A stretch of 13,819 nt of DNA. Source: Salinibacterium sp. (lineage in GTDB: Bacteria > Actinomycetota > Actinomycetes > Actinomycetales > Microbacteriaceae). Under the pieces are notes generated by a model. That model was not told the origin of the DNA, ran no database searches, and was given only the letters and a program-made list of their open reading frames with translations. The stretch covers positions 1 to 13,819 of the forward strand of contig SCSV01000328.1 of NCBI GenBank assembly GCA_004297555.1, read 5' to 3'. Positions 1 through 7,515 of the stretch are shown here, in pieces (the stretch's first letter is position 1; every line of letters starts with the position of its first letter). Made by a program: the position numbers and the translations under genes.

Positions 1-1830
1 GCGGATGTCGACTTCGAGATCGAGGGACTCGGCCGCAGCATCACGGTCTTCACCACCCGGCCCGACACGCTCTACGGCGTGACCTTCATGGTCGTCGCCC
101 CCGACTCTGACCTCGCCGCTGAACTCGCCGCGGGCTCGACGCCAGAGGTACAGAAGGCTTTCGCCGAGTACCTGGCCCAAGCGCAGAAGAGCACCGAGAT
201 CGAGCGCCAGGATGCCGGGCGCGAGAAGACGGGTGTCCCGCTCGACCGCTGGGCTGTGAACCCGGCAACAGGAGAGCGCATCCCGATCTGGACCGCCGAC
301 TACGTTCTCGCTGACTACGGCCATGGCGCCGTCATGGCCGTGCCGGCCCACGACCAGCGCGACCTCGACTTCGCGCGCAAGTACAACCTGCCGGTGCGCG
401 TTGTGCTCGACACGAACGCCCCGGTCACTGGCGCCATCCCCGTGGTTCACGAGGGCGAAGAGGATCTGCCTCCTCTGGATCCCGCCGCGACCGGCATCGC
501 GCTCATGGGTGACGGCCGCATGATCAACTCGGGCCCGCTCGACGGCCTGAGCAAGGGCAACGCGATCAAGAAGATCATCGAGCAGCTCGAGGGAGCAGGC
601 ACAGGTCGCGCCGCGAAGACTTACCGCCTGCGCGACTGGCTGATCAGCCGCCAGCGCTTCTGGGGCACGCCCATCCCGATCATCCATGGTGCTGATGGCT
701 CGCTCATCCCGGTGCCGCAAGAGCAACTACCCGTCGTGCTGCCCTCCACCGAGGGCCTCGACCTCAAGCCGCGCGGGCAGAGCCCGCTCGCCGCCGCCGA
801 AGATTGGATCAACGTTCCCGACCCGCGCGACGGGAGCCCGGCCAAGCGCGATCCGGACACGATGGACACCTTCGTCGACAGTTCCTGGTACTTCTTGCGC
901 TACCTCTCGCCGCATGACTCCGAGCGCGCCTTTGACCTCAAGGAGGCCGAGAAGTGGGCGCCCGTCGACCAGTACGTCGGCGGTGTCGAGCACGCGATCC
1001 TGCACCTGCTCTATGCGCGCTTCATCACCAAGGTGCTCTTCGATCTCGGACTCGTGAATTTCACCGAGCCCTTTACTGCTCTCCTCAACCAGGGCATGGT
1101 GCTGTCCGAGGGCAAGAAGATGTCCAAGCGCAGCGCCAAGGCCGTCTCCTTCGCCGAGGAGGTCGGTCTCTACGGCGCCGACGCGCTGCGGCTCACGCTC
1201 GCCTTCGCCGGCCCGCCCGAGGAGAACATCAACTGGGAGGATGTCTCGCCCGCGGCATCCGCGAAATTCCTCGCCCGCGCGTTCCGGCTCGCCCTCGACG
1301 TGACGAGTGCGCCCGAGGTCGAGTGGAAGACCGGCGACACCGCGCTGCGACGACTTACCCATCGCTTCCTCGCCGACGGGCCACAACTTGCCGAGACCCT
1401 CAAGTTCAACGTGCTCGTCGCGAAGATCATGGAACTCGTCAACGCGACCCGCAAGGCGATCGACAGCGGACCCGGCGGCGGGGATGCCGCGGTGCGCGAA
1501 GCCGTCGAAGTGATCACGATCGCGCTCAGCCTCTTCGCGCCGTACACGGCGGAAGAGATGTGGGAGCGGCTCGGCTACCAGCCGACCGTGGCGCTCGCCG
1601 GGTGGCGCAGAGCCGACCCGACCCTCCTGGTCGAGGACTCCGTGGTCGCCGTCGTGCAGGTCGATGGCAAAGTGCGCGACCGGCTCGACGTCTCGCCCAA
1701 GATCTCGGGCGAGGAGCTTGAGAAGCTCGCGAGGGCATCGGCGGCGGTCATCCGGGCTGTTGGCGATCGGGAAATCGTGACTGTGATCGCTCGCGCGCCC
1801 CGCGTCGTCAACATCGCGACGAAGGGCTAG
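1..1830 (+). CDS. leuS: Leucyl-tRNA synthetase, 3' part (5' end outside window)
   Basis: Class I aminoacyl-tRNA synthetase that charges tRNA-Leu in the cytoplasm. The open frame enters at base 1 and ends with TAG at 1828-1830, giving 609 residues. The family is about 830-860 long, so roughly 230-250 N-terminal residues, including the HIGH motif, lie upstream. Visible parts in order: the CP1 editing domain with the threonine-rich TTRPDT (nt 52-69) and AVMAVPAHDQRD with its editing aspartate (about nt 331-366); the catalytic-core segment DSSWYF; the KMSKR loop (nt 1117-1131); the helical anticodon-binding domain; and the C-terminal VQVDGKVRDR element. Editing and KMSKR residues look intact. The ATG at nt 88 is internal to the editing domain and is not the start. 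The TAG stop may double as part of a -10 element (TAGCAT, 1828-1833) for the next gene, which is weak. Identity is very secure. Confidence 0.98.
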   Translation, partial: ADVDFEIEGLGRSITVFTTRPDTLYGVTFMVVAPDSDLAAELAAGSTPEVQKAFAEYLAQAQKSTEIERQDAGREKTGVPLDRWAVNPATGERIPIWTADYVLADYGHGAVMAVPAHDQRDLDFARKYNLPVRVVLDTNAPVTGAIPVVHEGEEDLPPLDPAATGIALMGDGRMINSGPLDGLSKGNAIKKIIEQLEGAGTGRAAKTYRLRDWLISRQRFWGTPIPIIHGADGSLIPVPQEQLPVVLPSTEGLDLKPRGQSPLAAAEDWINVPDPRDGSPAKRDPDTMDTFVDSSWYFLRYLSPHDSERAFDLKEAEKWAPVDQYVGGVEHAILHLLYARFITKVLFDLGLVNFTEPFTALLNQGMVLSEGKKMSKRSAKAVSFAEEVGLYGADALRLTLAFAGPPEENINWEDVSPAASAKFLARAFRLALDVTSAPEVEWKTGDTALRRLTHRFLADGPQLAETLKFNVLVAKIMELVNATRKAIDSGPGGGDAAVREAVEVITIALSLFAPYTAEEMWERLGYQPTVALAGWRRADPTLLVEDSVVAVVQVDGKVRDRLDVSPKISGEELEKLARASAAVIRAVGDREIVTVIARAPRVVNIATKG

Positions 1831-1866
1831 CATTCCCTCAGGTCCAGCGGGAGTTGGGAGTGAGGC

Positions 1867-2655
1867 ATGAGCAAGCGCACGCGATGGATTCTGCTCGCGG
1901 CCCTCGCGATCATCGTGGCCGCCGCGATCGTGCTGTTCTTCCTGTTCTTGCCTTTCTCGCAGCCGGCGCCGACTGCCTCGCCAACCCCCACTTCTGTCGC
2001 GACCCCTTCCGCCGCACCAGTTGCCGCTGACGCTCTTGTCGTTGTGCGAACGGTCGCGACTGACAGCTCTGGAGCAAGCCTCGCGCTCACCATGGTCGTG
2101 CACCGACCTGTCGACAAGGATGATCCCTCCGTCGTCGGGGACCTCGCTCGACTGGATTCGGATTGTGCTCGAGATGCCAATCTGCCGGCCGTCGATTCGG
2201 ATGCAGGAGCGGGCATTGAGCGCATCGACATCACCGCGAGTCAGCAGGGCAGCACCGAATGGCCTGCCGCTTCGGAGATACCGATCATGCCGCTCGCGGG
2301 AAATCTCAAGACCTCGAGCGGTGCCATCATCGCGCCCTCGGCGAGCTACGCCAACAGCCCGCCTCTGCCACGGTGTCAACGGGTGTTGTCGTTGTATGGC
2401 GCCGGCCGCGGAACTCTCACGGTCTTCCTCTCACCCAGGGAGACTGTGGGCTCGCCGCTCGACTCGCCCAATACCTTCCGCTGGTTGAAGCAGGAATACG
2501 GCTTCTTCGCCAGCCAGGGTCCAGAAGGCGGCCTGTCGTTCGCGCACTGCACGGTCGAAGTAACGGATGCCGCTCGCGACTTCGGCTGGACGGCCGACGC
2601 GTGGCACGAAACCGAAGACCAATACAGCTGCAACGGCAGCGGCGTTTTTATCTAG
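1867..2655 (+). CDS. Membrane-anchored extracytoplasmic protein of unknown function
   Basis: I do not recognise this 262-residue protein. It has a short basic N-terminus (MSKRTR) and one strong hydrophobic segment (about residues 8-30). A Pro/Thr/Ser/Ala-rich linker follows (about 31-55), then a globular region of some 200 residues. This is the layout of a signal-anchored protein with its domain outside the cell. No lipobox cysteine follows the hydrophobic segment, so it is not a typical lipoprotein. Four cysteines (100, 170, 228, 255) all lie in the predicted outside domain and could form two disulfides. The ATG at 1867 is preceded by a purine-rich GGGAGTGAGG stretch (1856-1865), which supports the start. 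It sits 36 bases after leuS and 85 before comEA, same strand, with no obvious functional link to either. The protein and its membrane topology are well supported; the function is unknown. Confidence 0.85.
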   Translation: MSKRTRWILLAALAIIVAAAIVLFFLFLPFSQPAPTASPTPTSVATPSAAPVAADALVVVRTVATDSSGASLALTMVVHRPVDKDDPSVVGDLARLDSDCARDANLPAVDSDAGAGIERIDITASQQGSTEWPAASEIPIMPLAGNLKTSSGAIIAPSASYANSPPLPRCQRVLSLYGAGRGTLTVFLSPRETVGSPLDSPNTFRWLKQEYGFFASQGPEGGLSFAHCTVEVTDAARDFGWTADAWHETEDQYSCNGSGVFI

Positions 2656-2728
2656 TCCCCACCAAGGGCAGTCCGCGCTGAAAGTTCACGACCTTCTGAT
2701 CAGCGGGTTTCTGGCGTGAGGCAGGCCA

Positions 2729-2734
2729 TAGCTT
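2729..2734 (+). promoter_or_regulatory. Candidate -10 element for a leaderless comEA transcript
   Basis: TAGCTT matches the TAnnnT core of an actinobacterial -10 box and lies at -12 to -7 relative to the first base of the comEA GTG (2741). No Shine-Dalgarno sequence precedes that GTG. This suggests transcription starts on the start codon itself. No convincing -35 element is seen. Confidence 0.5.
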
Positions 2735-2740
2735 CGGTGC

Positions 2741-3331
2741 GTGCAGGAGCCGATCGAACCCACCCGCGTGCGACTGCGCGTGAAACTCGGCGCGGTCGTC
2801 GTACTTGCGGTGGTCGGTGTCGGCTGCGCAGTACTGGTCTCCGCGGTCGGCAACCACGGATCGACCGCGGCTGTCTCAAGACCGACGGCGGGGGCATCCG
2901 CGGCTCCCTTTGAGCAAGCCACGATCTTCGTGCACATCCTCGGCGCGGTGAAACAGCCGGGGCTCTACGAACTCAGCCAAGGGGATCGCGCCGTGGACGC
3001 CGTTGCCGCTGCCGGCGGTTTCACCGACAAAGCCGACGACGCGCAATTGAACCTCGCCCGGCTTCTCGTCGACGGCGAGCAGATCTACGTTCCCGAGCGC
3101 GGCGAAATGCCCGCCGCCGCACCGGGCATGGGCGCGCAGGGCAAGGTCAACATCAACACCGCGGATGCCGCGACTCTCGACACCCTGCCTCGCGTCGGGC
3201 CAGCGATGGCGGCCCGCATCCTCGACTGGCGCGAGGCGAACGGCCGCTTCGCGACGATCGACGATCTGAAGGGCGTGAGCGGAATCGGCGACAAGACCTT
3301 CGACGGGCTCAAAGACCTCATCACGGTATGA
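2741..3331 (+). CDS. comEA: ComEA family DNA-binding competence protein
   Basis: ComEA is a membrane-anchored receptor that binds double-stranded DNA outside the cell and passes it to the ComEC channel. The 196-residue product has a short N-terminus and a transmembrane anchor (about residues 14-36). A low-complexity linker follows, then an SLBB-type domain (about 61-120, containing VHILGAVKQPGLYEL) and a C-terminal helix-hairpin-helix region (about 135-196). The signature there is KVNINTADAATLDTLP, followed by RVGPAMAARI and GVSGIGDKTF. This is the normal ComEA architecture and length. The GTG at 2741 is chosen because it gives the complete anchor, and a -10-like TAGCTT sits 12 bases upstream, suggesting a leaderless mRNA. 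The stop overlaps the comEC start (ATGA at 3328-3331), so the two are probably translationally coupled. Whether the organism is naturally competent cannot be told from this window. Confidence 0.95.
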   Translation: MQEPIEPTRVRLRVKLGAVVVLAVVGVGCAVLVSAVGNHGSTAAVSRPTAGASAAPFEQATIFVHILGAVKQPGLYELSQGDRAVDAVAAAGGFTDKADDAQLNLARLLVDGEQIYVPERGEMPAAAPGMGAQGKVNINTADAATLDTLPRVGPAMAARILDWREANGRFATIDDLKGVSGIGDKTFDGLKDLITV

Positions 3332-5613
3332 CGATCGACCTGCGCCTCGCGCTGCCCGCGGTCGGCGCGTGGGTCGCGAGCGCGATCGTCATCGGCGTTC
3401 CTTCAGCCGCTGTTCCCGTGGCAATCGCTCTTTGGTTGCTTGCCGCGCTTGTCGCCGTCGCCGCTGTCGTCATGCGCGGCAGGCAGTGGCTCGCCCTTAC
3501 GGTGCTCATCGCGGTTGCCGCCGGAATCTGCTGCACCTCGATCGCCCTGGCAACTCCAACCCGCCAGCCCGACGCCCTCCTCGCCGTCGCGGACACCGGG
3601 CAGCGCGTGACAGTAACCGGGTCGACCACGTCGACGGGCACCGATCACGTTGCCCTCCTGGTCGACTCAGTCGAGATCGATGGCGCGGTCGTGACCGGGG
3701 CAATCCCAATGATCGAGTTCGGGCAACCTGGCGAGTCAACGTTCGGGATCGGCACGAGCGTTCAGGTCGTCGGCACGGTCACTCGGTCGGAGCCGGGCGA
3801 CGATGTCGCCTTCCTGCTGTTCGCGGATGCCCCCGCCATCGTGGTCGCACCGCCGCCGTGGTACCTCGACTGGGCGAACGGGCTTCGCGCGAGCTTCGCG
3901 GCTACCGCGCAATCCCTCCCCGGCGATGGCGGTGACCTGCTCGCGGGTCTCGCGATCGGCGACACGAGCGCGGTGAGCGACGAACTCGATGCCGCGATGA
4001 AGGCGAGTTCGCTCAGCCACTTGACCGCGGTATCCGGGGCGAACTGCGCAGTGGTGATCGGCCTCATCATGGCGGCGGGCGCCGCGCTCGGGCTGCCTCG
4101 GGGTGCGCGGGTGGGGGCATCCATCATTGTGCTGGTGGCGTTCGTCGTGCTCGTCACTCCGGAGCCGAGCGTGCTCCGCGCGGCGCTCATGGCGGTGCTC
4201 GTGTTGCTCGCGTTGTTGAGCGGACGCCCGGTTCGCGGCGTGCCGGTGCTCGCTCTCGCCACCCTCATACTTCTCGTGCTCGACCCCTGGCTCGCACGCA
4301 ATTACGGCTTCGCGCTCTCCGTGCTCGCGACCGGCGGCCTGCTGGTGCTCGCCGGTCCGATCGCCCGTGCCCTCGGGCGGTGGATGCCGACCTGGCTCGC
4401 GATCATGATCGCCGTGCCGCTCGCCGCTCAGCTCGTCTGCCAGCCGGTGATCATCCTCTTGAACGCCTCGCTGCCGACCTACGGCGTGCTCGCTAACATG
4501 CTGGCCGAGCCGGCGGCGCCGATCGCCACCGTGATCGGACTCGCCGCTTGCGCCGCAACGCCCGTCGCGCCGCAGCTCGGAGTATTCCTGTGCCAGGTCG
4601 CCTGGCTGCCGTCCGCGTGGATCGCCGCGGTTGCCCGATTCTTCGCGAATCTCCCGGGTGCCCGTCTGCCCTGGCCGAGTGGGATGCTCGGGGTCGGCCT
4701 CCTTGCACTCGTCTCGACCCTTGCAGTGCTCGCGCTTCTGGGGCGAGAGCGGTGGCGCCGCAGCATGGCCTTCTGTCTCGCCGTCGTCGTTATCTGCTAC
4801 ACGGGTCTCGCCGGCGGCAGCCAGCTCGCGGTCGACCTGAGCCGGCCCAGCAACTGGCAGATCGCTGCCTGTGATGTAGATCAGGGCGATGCCATCGTCA
4901 TGCGAAGCGCGGGCCAGATCGCGCTCTTCGACGCCGGGCCCGACCCGAAGCTGCTCACGGCCTGCCTGCACGAACTGGGTGTCACGAGAATCGACCTGTT
5001 TGTTCTCACCCACTTCCACCTCGACCACTACGGGGGAGTCTCGGCTCTCGCGGGCATGGTCGACCAGGCGTTTGTCGGGCCAAGCGCCGGCCCATCGGAT
5101 GACCGTGTTGTTGCAGACATCGCTGCCGGAGGCGCTCACGTTCAGCAAGTGGAGGCCGGGCTGAACGGCACGCTAGGCGACCTCCATTGGCGAGTGCTCT
5201 GGCCCCCGCACCAACTTGCTGGCGTCGAGCTCGGCAACCCATCGAGCATCACGATCGAGTTTCAGCCGGTCGGCGCATGCCCCAACGGATGCCTCAGCGC
5301 GATCTTCTTGGGCGACCTCACCGAGGACCCGCAGACCCGGGTGCTCGGCACGGTGCAGCAGCCGCGATTCGATGTCGTGAAGGTCGCGCACCACGGTTCC
5401 GCCGACCAGAGTGAGGCCTTCTACGATCGGCTGCATGCGACGGTCGGGGTGATCAGCGTTGGTGCTGACAACGACTACGGGCATCCCGCCAGCAGTCTTC
5501 TTGGCATTCTTGAGCGGGCTGGCACGAGCGCCGAGCGAACGGATGAGCGCGGGATGATTCTGCTCGCGCCCGGCGATACCCCGGGCACCGTGAAGGTCTG
5601 GACCGAACATTAG
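3328..5613 (+). CDS. comEC: ComEC/Rec2 family DNA internalisation channel
   Basis: ComEC is the polytopic inner-membrane protein through which single-stranded DNA enters during transformation. The product has 761 residues, normal for the full three-part form. Helices near the N-terminus (about 10-75) lead into an OB-like soluble segment (about 85-175). The competence membrane core (about 195-490) contains HLTAVSGAN starting at H231 and many transmembrane segments. A C-terminal metallo-beta-lactamase-like domain begins at DVDQGDA (516-522) and carries HFHLDH (H562, H564, D566, H567), AHHGS (H688, H689) and a late GHPASS. The usual DVGQGDA has an Asp in place of the Gly here; the metal-ligand motif itself is intact, so nuclease activity is plausible. 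Start ATG 3328 overlaps the comEA stop (ATGA). The TAG stop lies within the probable -10 of holA. Confidence 0.96.
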   Translation: MTIDLRLALPAVGAWVASAIVIGVPSAAVPVAIALWLLAALVAVAAVVMRGRQWLALTVLIAVAAGICCTSIALATPTRQPDALLAVADTGQRVTVTGSTTSTGTDHVALLVDSVEIDGAVVTGAIPMIEFGQPGESTFGIGTSVQVVGTVTRSEPGDDVAFLLFADAPAIVVAPPPWYLDWANGLRASFAATAQSLPGDGGDLLAGLAIGDTSAVSDELDAAMKASSLSHLTAVSGANCAVVIGLIMAAGAALGLPRGARVGASIIVLVAFVVLVTPEPSVLRAALMAVLVLLALLSGRPVRGVPVLALATLILLVLDPWLARNYGFALSVLATGGLLVLAGPIARALGRWMPTWLAIMIAVPLAAQLVCQPVIILLNASLPTYGVLANMLAEPAAPIATVIGLAACAATPVAPQLGVFLCQVAWLPSAWIAAVARFFANLPGARLPWPSGMLGVGLLALVSTLAVLALLGRERWRRSMAFCLAVVVICYTGLAGGSQLAVDLSRPSNWQIAACDVDQGDAIVMRSAGQIALFDAGPDPKLLTACLHELGVTRIDLFVLTHFHLDHYGGVSALAGMVDQAFVGPSAGPSDDRVVADIAAGGAHVQQVEAGLNGTLGDLHWRVLWPPHQLAGVELGNPSSITIEFQPVGACPNGCLSAIFLGDLTEDPQTRVLGTVQQPRFDVVKVAHHGSADQSEAFYDRLHATVGVISVGADNDYGHPASSLLGILERAGTSAERTDERGMILLAPGDTPGTVKVWTEH

Positions 5614-5616
5614 GCT
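5611..5616 (+). promoter_or_regulatory. Candidate -10 element for a leaderless holA transcript
   Basis: TAGGCT occupies exactly -12 to -7 relative to the holA GTG at 5623. Its first three bases are the comEC stop codon. No ribosome-binding site lies between it and the GTG. This points to a separate leaderless holA transcript embedded at the end of comEC, although read-through from comEC is equally possible. Confidence 0.55.
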
Positions 5617-5622
5617 TGCAGC

Positions 5623-6666
5623 GTGGCAGCCACCAAGACCGTGATCCCGCAGTTGGCGTGGCACCAAGTTCGGCCGGCGGCGGTTGTGCTCGTGAGTGGG
5701 CCGGAGGACTACCTCGCCGAGCGCGCCATCCGATCCCTCCGCGATCTGCTGCGGGCCGAAGATCCGAGCATCGAGATCAGCGACATCGAAGCCGACCAGT
5801 ATGCGCCGGGCGAGTTGCTCACCCTCGCAAGCCCTTCGCTCTTCAACGAGCCCCGACTCATCCGCGTGGTCAACGTCGAGAAGTGCAATGACGAGTTCAT
5901 TCTCGAAGCCGTCGACTACCTCGAGCATCCCGCCGACGACACCTACCTGGTGCTGCGGCATGCGGGCGGCTCGCGAGGAAAGCGACTTCTCGACGCGATT
6001 CGCGCGGGCACGGGCGGCGGCATCGAGATTGTCTGCGCCGAGCTTAAGAACGATGTCGAGAAAAGCGATTTCGCTGCTGCTGAATTCGAGGCCGCGGGCA
6101 GGCGGGTGACCGGCAGTGCGATTCGCGCCCTCGTGATGGCCTTTTCCGACGACCTCGCCGAGCTCGCTGCGGCGTGCGCGCAGTTGCTCGCGGACGAGGT
6201 CGACGAGATCACCGAAGCGACCGTCGAGAAGTACTATTCCGGCCGCGTCGAGACCAACGCGTTCAAAGTGGCGGATGCCGCCATCGCCGGCCGCCAGGGG
6301 GAGGCGCTCGTGCTGCTGCGGCACGCGCTCGCCTCGGGCGCCGATCCCGTACCAATCGTCGCCGCCTTCGCTGCCAAGCTGCGCACCATGGCCAAGGTCG
6401 CGGGAACGACCTCCCCGGCAGGGCAGGTCGCCCAGAAGTTCGGTCTTGCACCCTGGCAAGTCGATCGCGCCCGGCGCGATCTGCAGGGCTGGACCGACGA
6501 CGGCCTCGGTCGCGCCATCGAAGCCCTCGCCGACACGGATGCCCAGATCAAGGGTCTGGGCCGAGACCCGGTCTTCGCGCTCGAGCGCATGATCGGCGTC
6601 ATCGCGTCGCCAGCGCCTTCGACCGGGCAACTGCGCCCGAAACAACGAACGCCCCCACCGAAGTGA
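5623..6666 (+). CDS. holA: DNA polymerase III delta subunit
   Basis: Delta is the clamp-opening subunit of the DnaX clamp loader, which places the beta sliding clamp on DNA. The 347-residue length fits the family (E. coli 343). The N-terminal region begins with WHQVRPAAVVLVSGPEDYLA, matching the delta pattern in which a short strand and (G/S)xx(D/E) turn precede the RAI helix. Further on are PSLFNEPRLIRVVNVEK and a helical C-terminal collar domain (from about residue 215; RVETNAFKVADAAIAGR and LVLLRHALASGADPVPIVAA). No Walker A motif is present, as expected for delta. The GTG start follows the comEC stop by 9 bases and has a -10-like TAGGCT at leaderless spacing. The gene follows comEC in the order common in Gram-positive bacteria. 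The TGA stop (6664-6666) sits inside the terminator hairpin shared with convergent rpsT. Confidence 0.93.
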   Translation: MAATKTVIPQLAWHQVRPAAVVLVSGPEDYLAERAIRSLRDLLRAEDPSIEISDIEADQYAPGELLTLASPSLFNEPRLIRVVNVEKCNDEFILEAVDYLEHPADDTYLVLRHAGGSRGKRLLDAIRAGTGGGIEIVCAELKNDVEKSDFAAAEFEAAGRRVTGSAIRALVMAFSDDLAELAAACAQLLADEVDEITEATVEKYYSGRVETNAFKVADAAIAGRQGEALVLLRHALASGADPVPIVAAFAAKLRTMAKVAGTTSPAGQVAQKFGLAPWQVDRARRDLQGWTDDGLGRAIEALADTDAQIKGLGRDPVFALERMIGVIASPAPSTGQLRPKQRTPPPK

Positions 6667-6675
6667 GGGCGTTCG
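6646..6675. terminator. Hairpin between convergent holA and rpsT, probable bidirectional terminator
   Basis: CGAACGCCC (6646-6654) pairs perfectly with GGGCGTTCG (6667-6675). After one C/A mismatch the stem continues for three more pairs (6656-6658 with 6663-6665), closing on a CGAA tetraloop (6659-6662). The holA stop codon lies within the hairpin. The plus-strand side lacks a T tract. The minus-strand side is followed by GTTGTTTC, modestly T-rich. Its position between two convergent genes fits a shared terminator. Confidence 0.75.
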
Positions 6676-6687
6676 AGAAAACTGGGG

Positions 6688-6948
6688 TTACAGCGCAGCG
6701 ACCTGCTTGGCGATCGACGACTTGCGGTTCGCGGCCTGGTTGCGGTGAATGACACCTTTGCTCGCAGCCTTGTCGAGCTTCTTGGCGGCGACGGCGAGCG
6801 CGGCGGCTGCCTTCGTCTTGTCGCCCGCGGCGATTGCCTCGCGGGTGGCGCGAACGGCGGTCTTGACCTCGCTCTTGACCGCCTTGTTGCGGTCCTGGGC
6901 CTTCTTGTTCGTCAGAATGCGCTTGATCTGCGACTTGATGTTTGCCAC
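6688..6948 (-). CDS. rpsT: 30S ribosomal protein S20
   Basis: S20 binds 16S rRNA early in small-subunit assembly. The 86-residue product begins ANIKSQIKRILTNKKAQ after the initiator, contains KGVIHRNQAANRKS and ends in AKQVAAL, the standard S20 pattern: basic, Lys/Arg/Ala-rich and all helical. Length is normal. The start is GTG (minus strand, 6948), with AAAGG at 6956-6960 seven bases upstream as ribosome-binding site, so this mRNA has a true leader. The gene is monocistronic between the hairpin shared with holA and a 161-base upstream gap. It probably has its own promoter (see 7030-7059). No GGATGC/GCATCC motif occurs in it, although this hexamer is common elsewhere in the window. Confidence 0.98.
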   Translation of the reverse strand: MANIKSQIKRILTNKKAQDRNKAVKSEVKTAVRATREAIAAGDKTKAAAALAVAAKKLDKAASKGVIHRNQAANRKSSIAKQVAAL

Positions 6949-6988
6949 GTGAATACCTTTTCGTTCGTCTGGATGATTGGGGCAGCCG

Positions 6989-7002
6989 AGGGAACATTCC
7001 CT
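6989..7002. repeat. 14-base inverted repeat in the rpsT leader
   Basis: AGGGAACATTCCCT consists of 6-base arms (AGGGAA and TTCCCT) around CA. It falls in the predicted 5' untranslated region of rpsT, between the candidate promoter and the ribosome-binding site. It could be a small operator or a short RNA hairpin, possibly used in autoregulation. The rest of the 6949-7109 gap shows only the candidate promoter and the ribosome-binding site. Confidence 0.4.
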
Positions 7003-7029
7003 GTCGATTCCCGGCCGCGAATCGCGAGA

Positions 7030-7059
7030 TTCCTAGAATCGGAACCGCGCGGAAGCCAA
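7030..7059 (-). promoter_or_regulatory. Candidate rpsT promoter
   Basis: On the minus strand TTGGCT (7054-7059) and TAGGAA (7030-7035) are separated by 18 bases, an acceptable spacing for the main vegetative sigma factor. The implied leader is about 75 bases and ends with the AAAGG ribosome-binding site. It is the best match in the gap, but both boxes deviate from consensus. Confidence 0.4.
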
Positions 7060-7109
7060 GGAGCAACAATACCAGCGCTCCAGGGGGATGGCAACGCGGG
7101 CGCGGCAGA

Positions 7110-7451
7110 CTACGCGGTCAACGCGTAGGCCGCGGTCATCCATTCGCGAAGCTCGGCATCGAGGTCCGAGATCTCCCGCACGATCACCTCGTTGTGCCAG
7201 CGATTGGCCGACACTTGCTCTACCTTGTGCACTCGGGGCCCGGCGAGCGGTTCAGTGAGCACGATGTTCAAGAGCAGGGCGCCCTTCCGCGGGTGCACCC
7301 CGAGAAACGCTCTGCCGTGAGTCACGTGCAGCGAGGTCTTCTTCGCCTCGATCTCGTGCGGCCCGAGTTCGTCGAGCAGCTCGCCGACCGCCGCGTACAG
7401 CGACGCGGTGTGCGGGTCACCCGTGATGCGGTCGAGGGCCGTGTCATCCAT
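7110..7451 (-). CDS. Small DUF5655-like protein of unknown function
   Basis: The 113-residue soluble protein contains LGPHEIEAKKTSLHVTHGRAF, then GVHPRKGALLLNIVL and an acidic C-terminal helix (EISDLDAELREWMTAAY). The pattern of a Lys-Thr strand, an aromatic strand and a Pro-Arg-Lys-Gly turn resembles the DUF5655 domain, which is found alone or at the end of larger proteins; its biochemical role is not established. No signal peptide or membrane segment is present. The ATG at 7451 is the first possible start. It has no ribosome-binding site, but TAGAAC lies exactly at -12 to -7, suggesting a leaderless mRNA. It is divergent from lepA and follows the same strand as rpsT, but a 161-base gap makes co-transcription doubtful. 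Family assignment is from memory and is moderate; that it is a real gene is likely. Confidence 0.75.
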   Translation of the reverse strand: MDDTALDRITGDPHTASLYAAVGELLDELGPHEIEAKKTSLHVTHGRAFLGVHPRKGALLLNIVLTEPLAGPRVHKVEQVSANRWHNEVIVREISDLDAELREWMTAAYALTA

Positions 7452-7457
7452 GGTCCA

Positions 7458-7463
7458 GTTCTA
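7458..7463 (-). promoter_or_regulatory. Candidate -10 element for leaderless DUF5655-like gene
   Basis: Minus-strand TAGAAC is followed by six bases (TGGACC) and then the ATG at 7451, so the hexamer sits at -12 to -7 if transcription starts on the A of ATG. The last base deviates from TAnnnT. No Shine-Dalgarno sequence is available. Confidence 0.5.
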
Positions 7464-7500
7464 TCAGAAGCCACTGGCGGGCGAGCGCCGCCCTATCTCG

Positions 7501-7506
7501 TAAACT
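7501..7506 (+). promoter_or_regulatory. Candidate -10 element for lepA
   Basis: TAAACT is a good TAnnnT match, 98 bases before the lepA GTG. With initiation about seven bases downstream it gives a leader of about 86 bases containing both hairpins at 7516-7567. No clear -35 hexamer lies 16-18 bases upstream. Confidence 0.5.
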
Positions 7507-7515
7507 TGTGGTCGC

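Noticed and set aside
727..2379. Long minus-strand open frame opposite leuS and the following gene (550 codons)
   Set aside because: It is antisense to leuS, whose motifs are unmistakable. The translation is rich in Arg, Gly, Glu, Asp and His without domains, as expected from the complement of GC-rich coding DNA.
3736..5148. Long minus-strand open frame opposite comEC (470 codons)
   Set aside because: Low-complexity, His/Arg/Glu-rich translation with no recognisable domain. comEC on the plus strand carries intact catalytic and membrane motifs.
2741..5613. Treating GGATGC as a proven DNA uptake sequence because comEA/comEC are present
   Set aside because: Uptake sequences are known mainly in Neisseriaceae and Pasteurellaceae, and proximity to competence genes is no evidence. 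It is kept only as one of several explanations.
5173..6645. Long minus-strand open frame opposite the comEC end and holA
   Set aside because: It spans two genes that are well supported on the other strand, and shows no ribosome-binding site or family motif.
6745..7128. Plus-strand frames opposite rpsT and its leader
   Set aside because: rpsT on the minus strand is certain, and the hydrophobic look of the shadow comes from complementing Lys/Ala codons.
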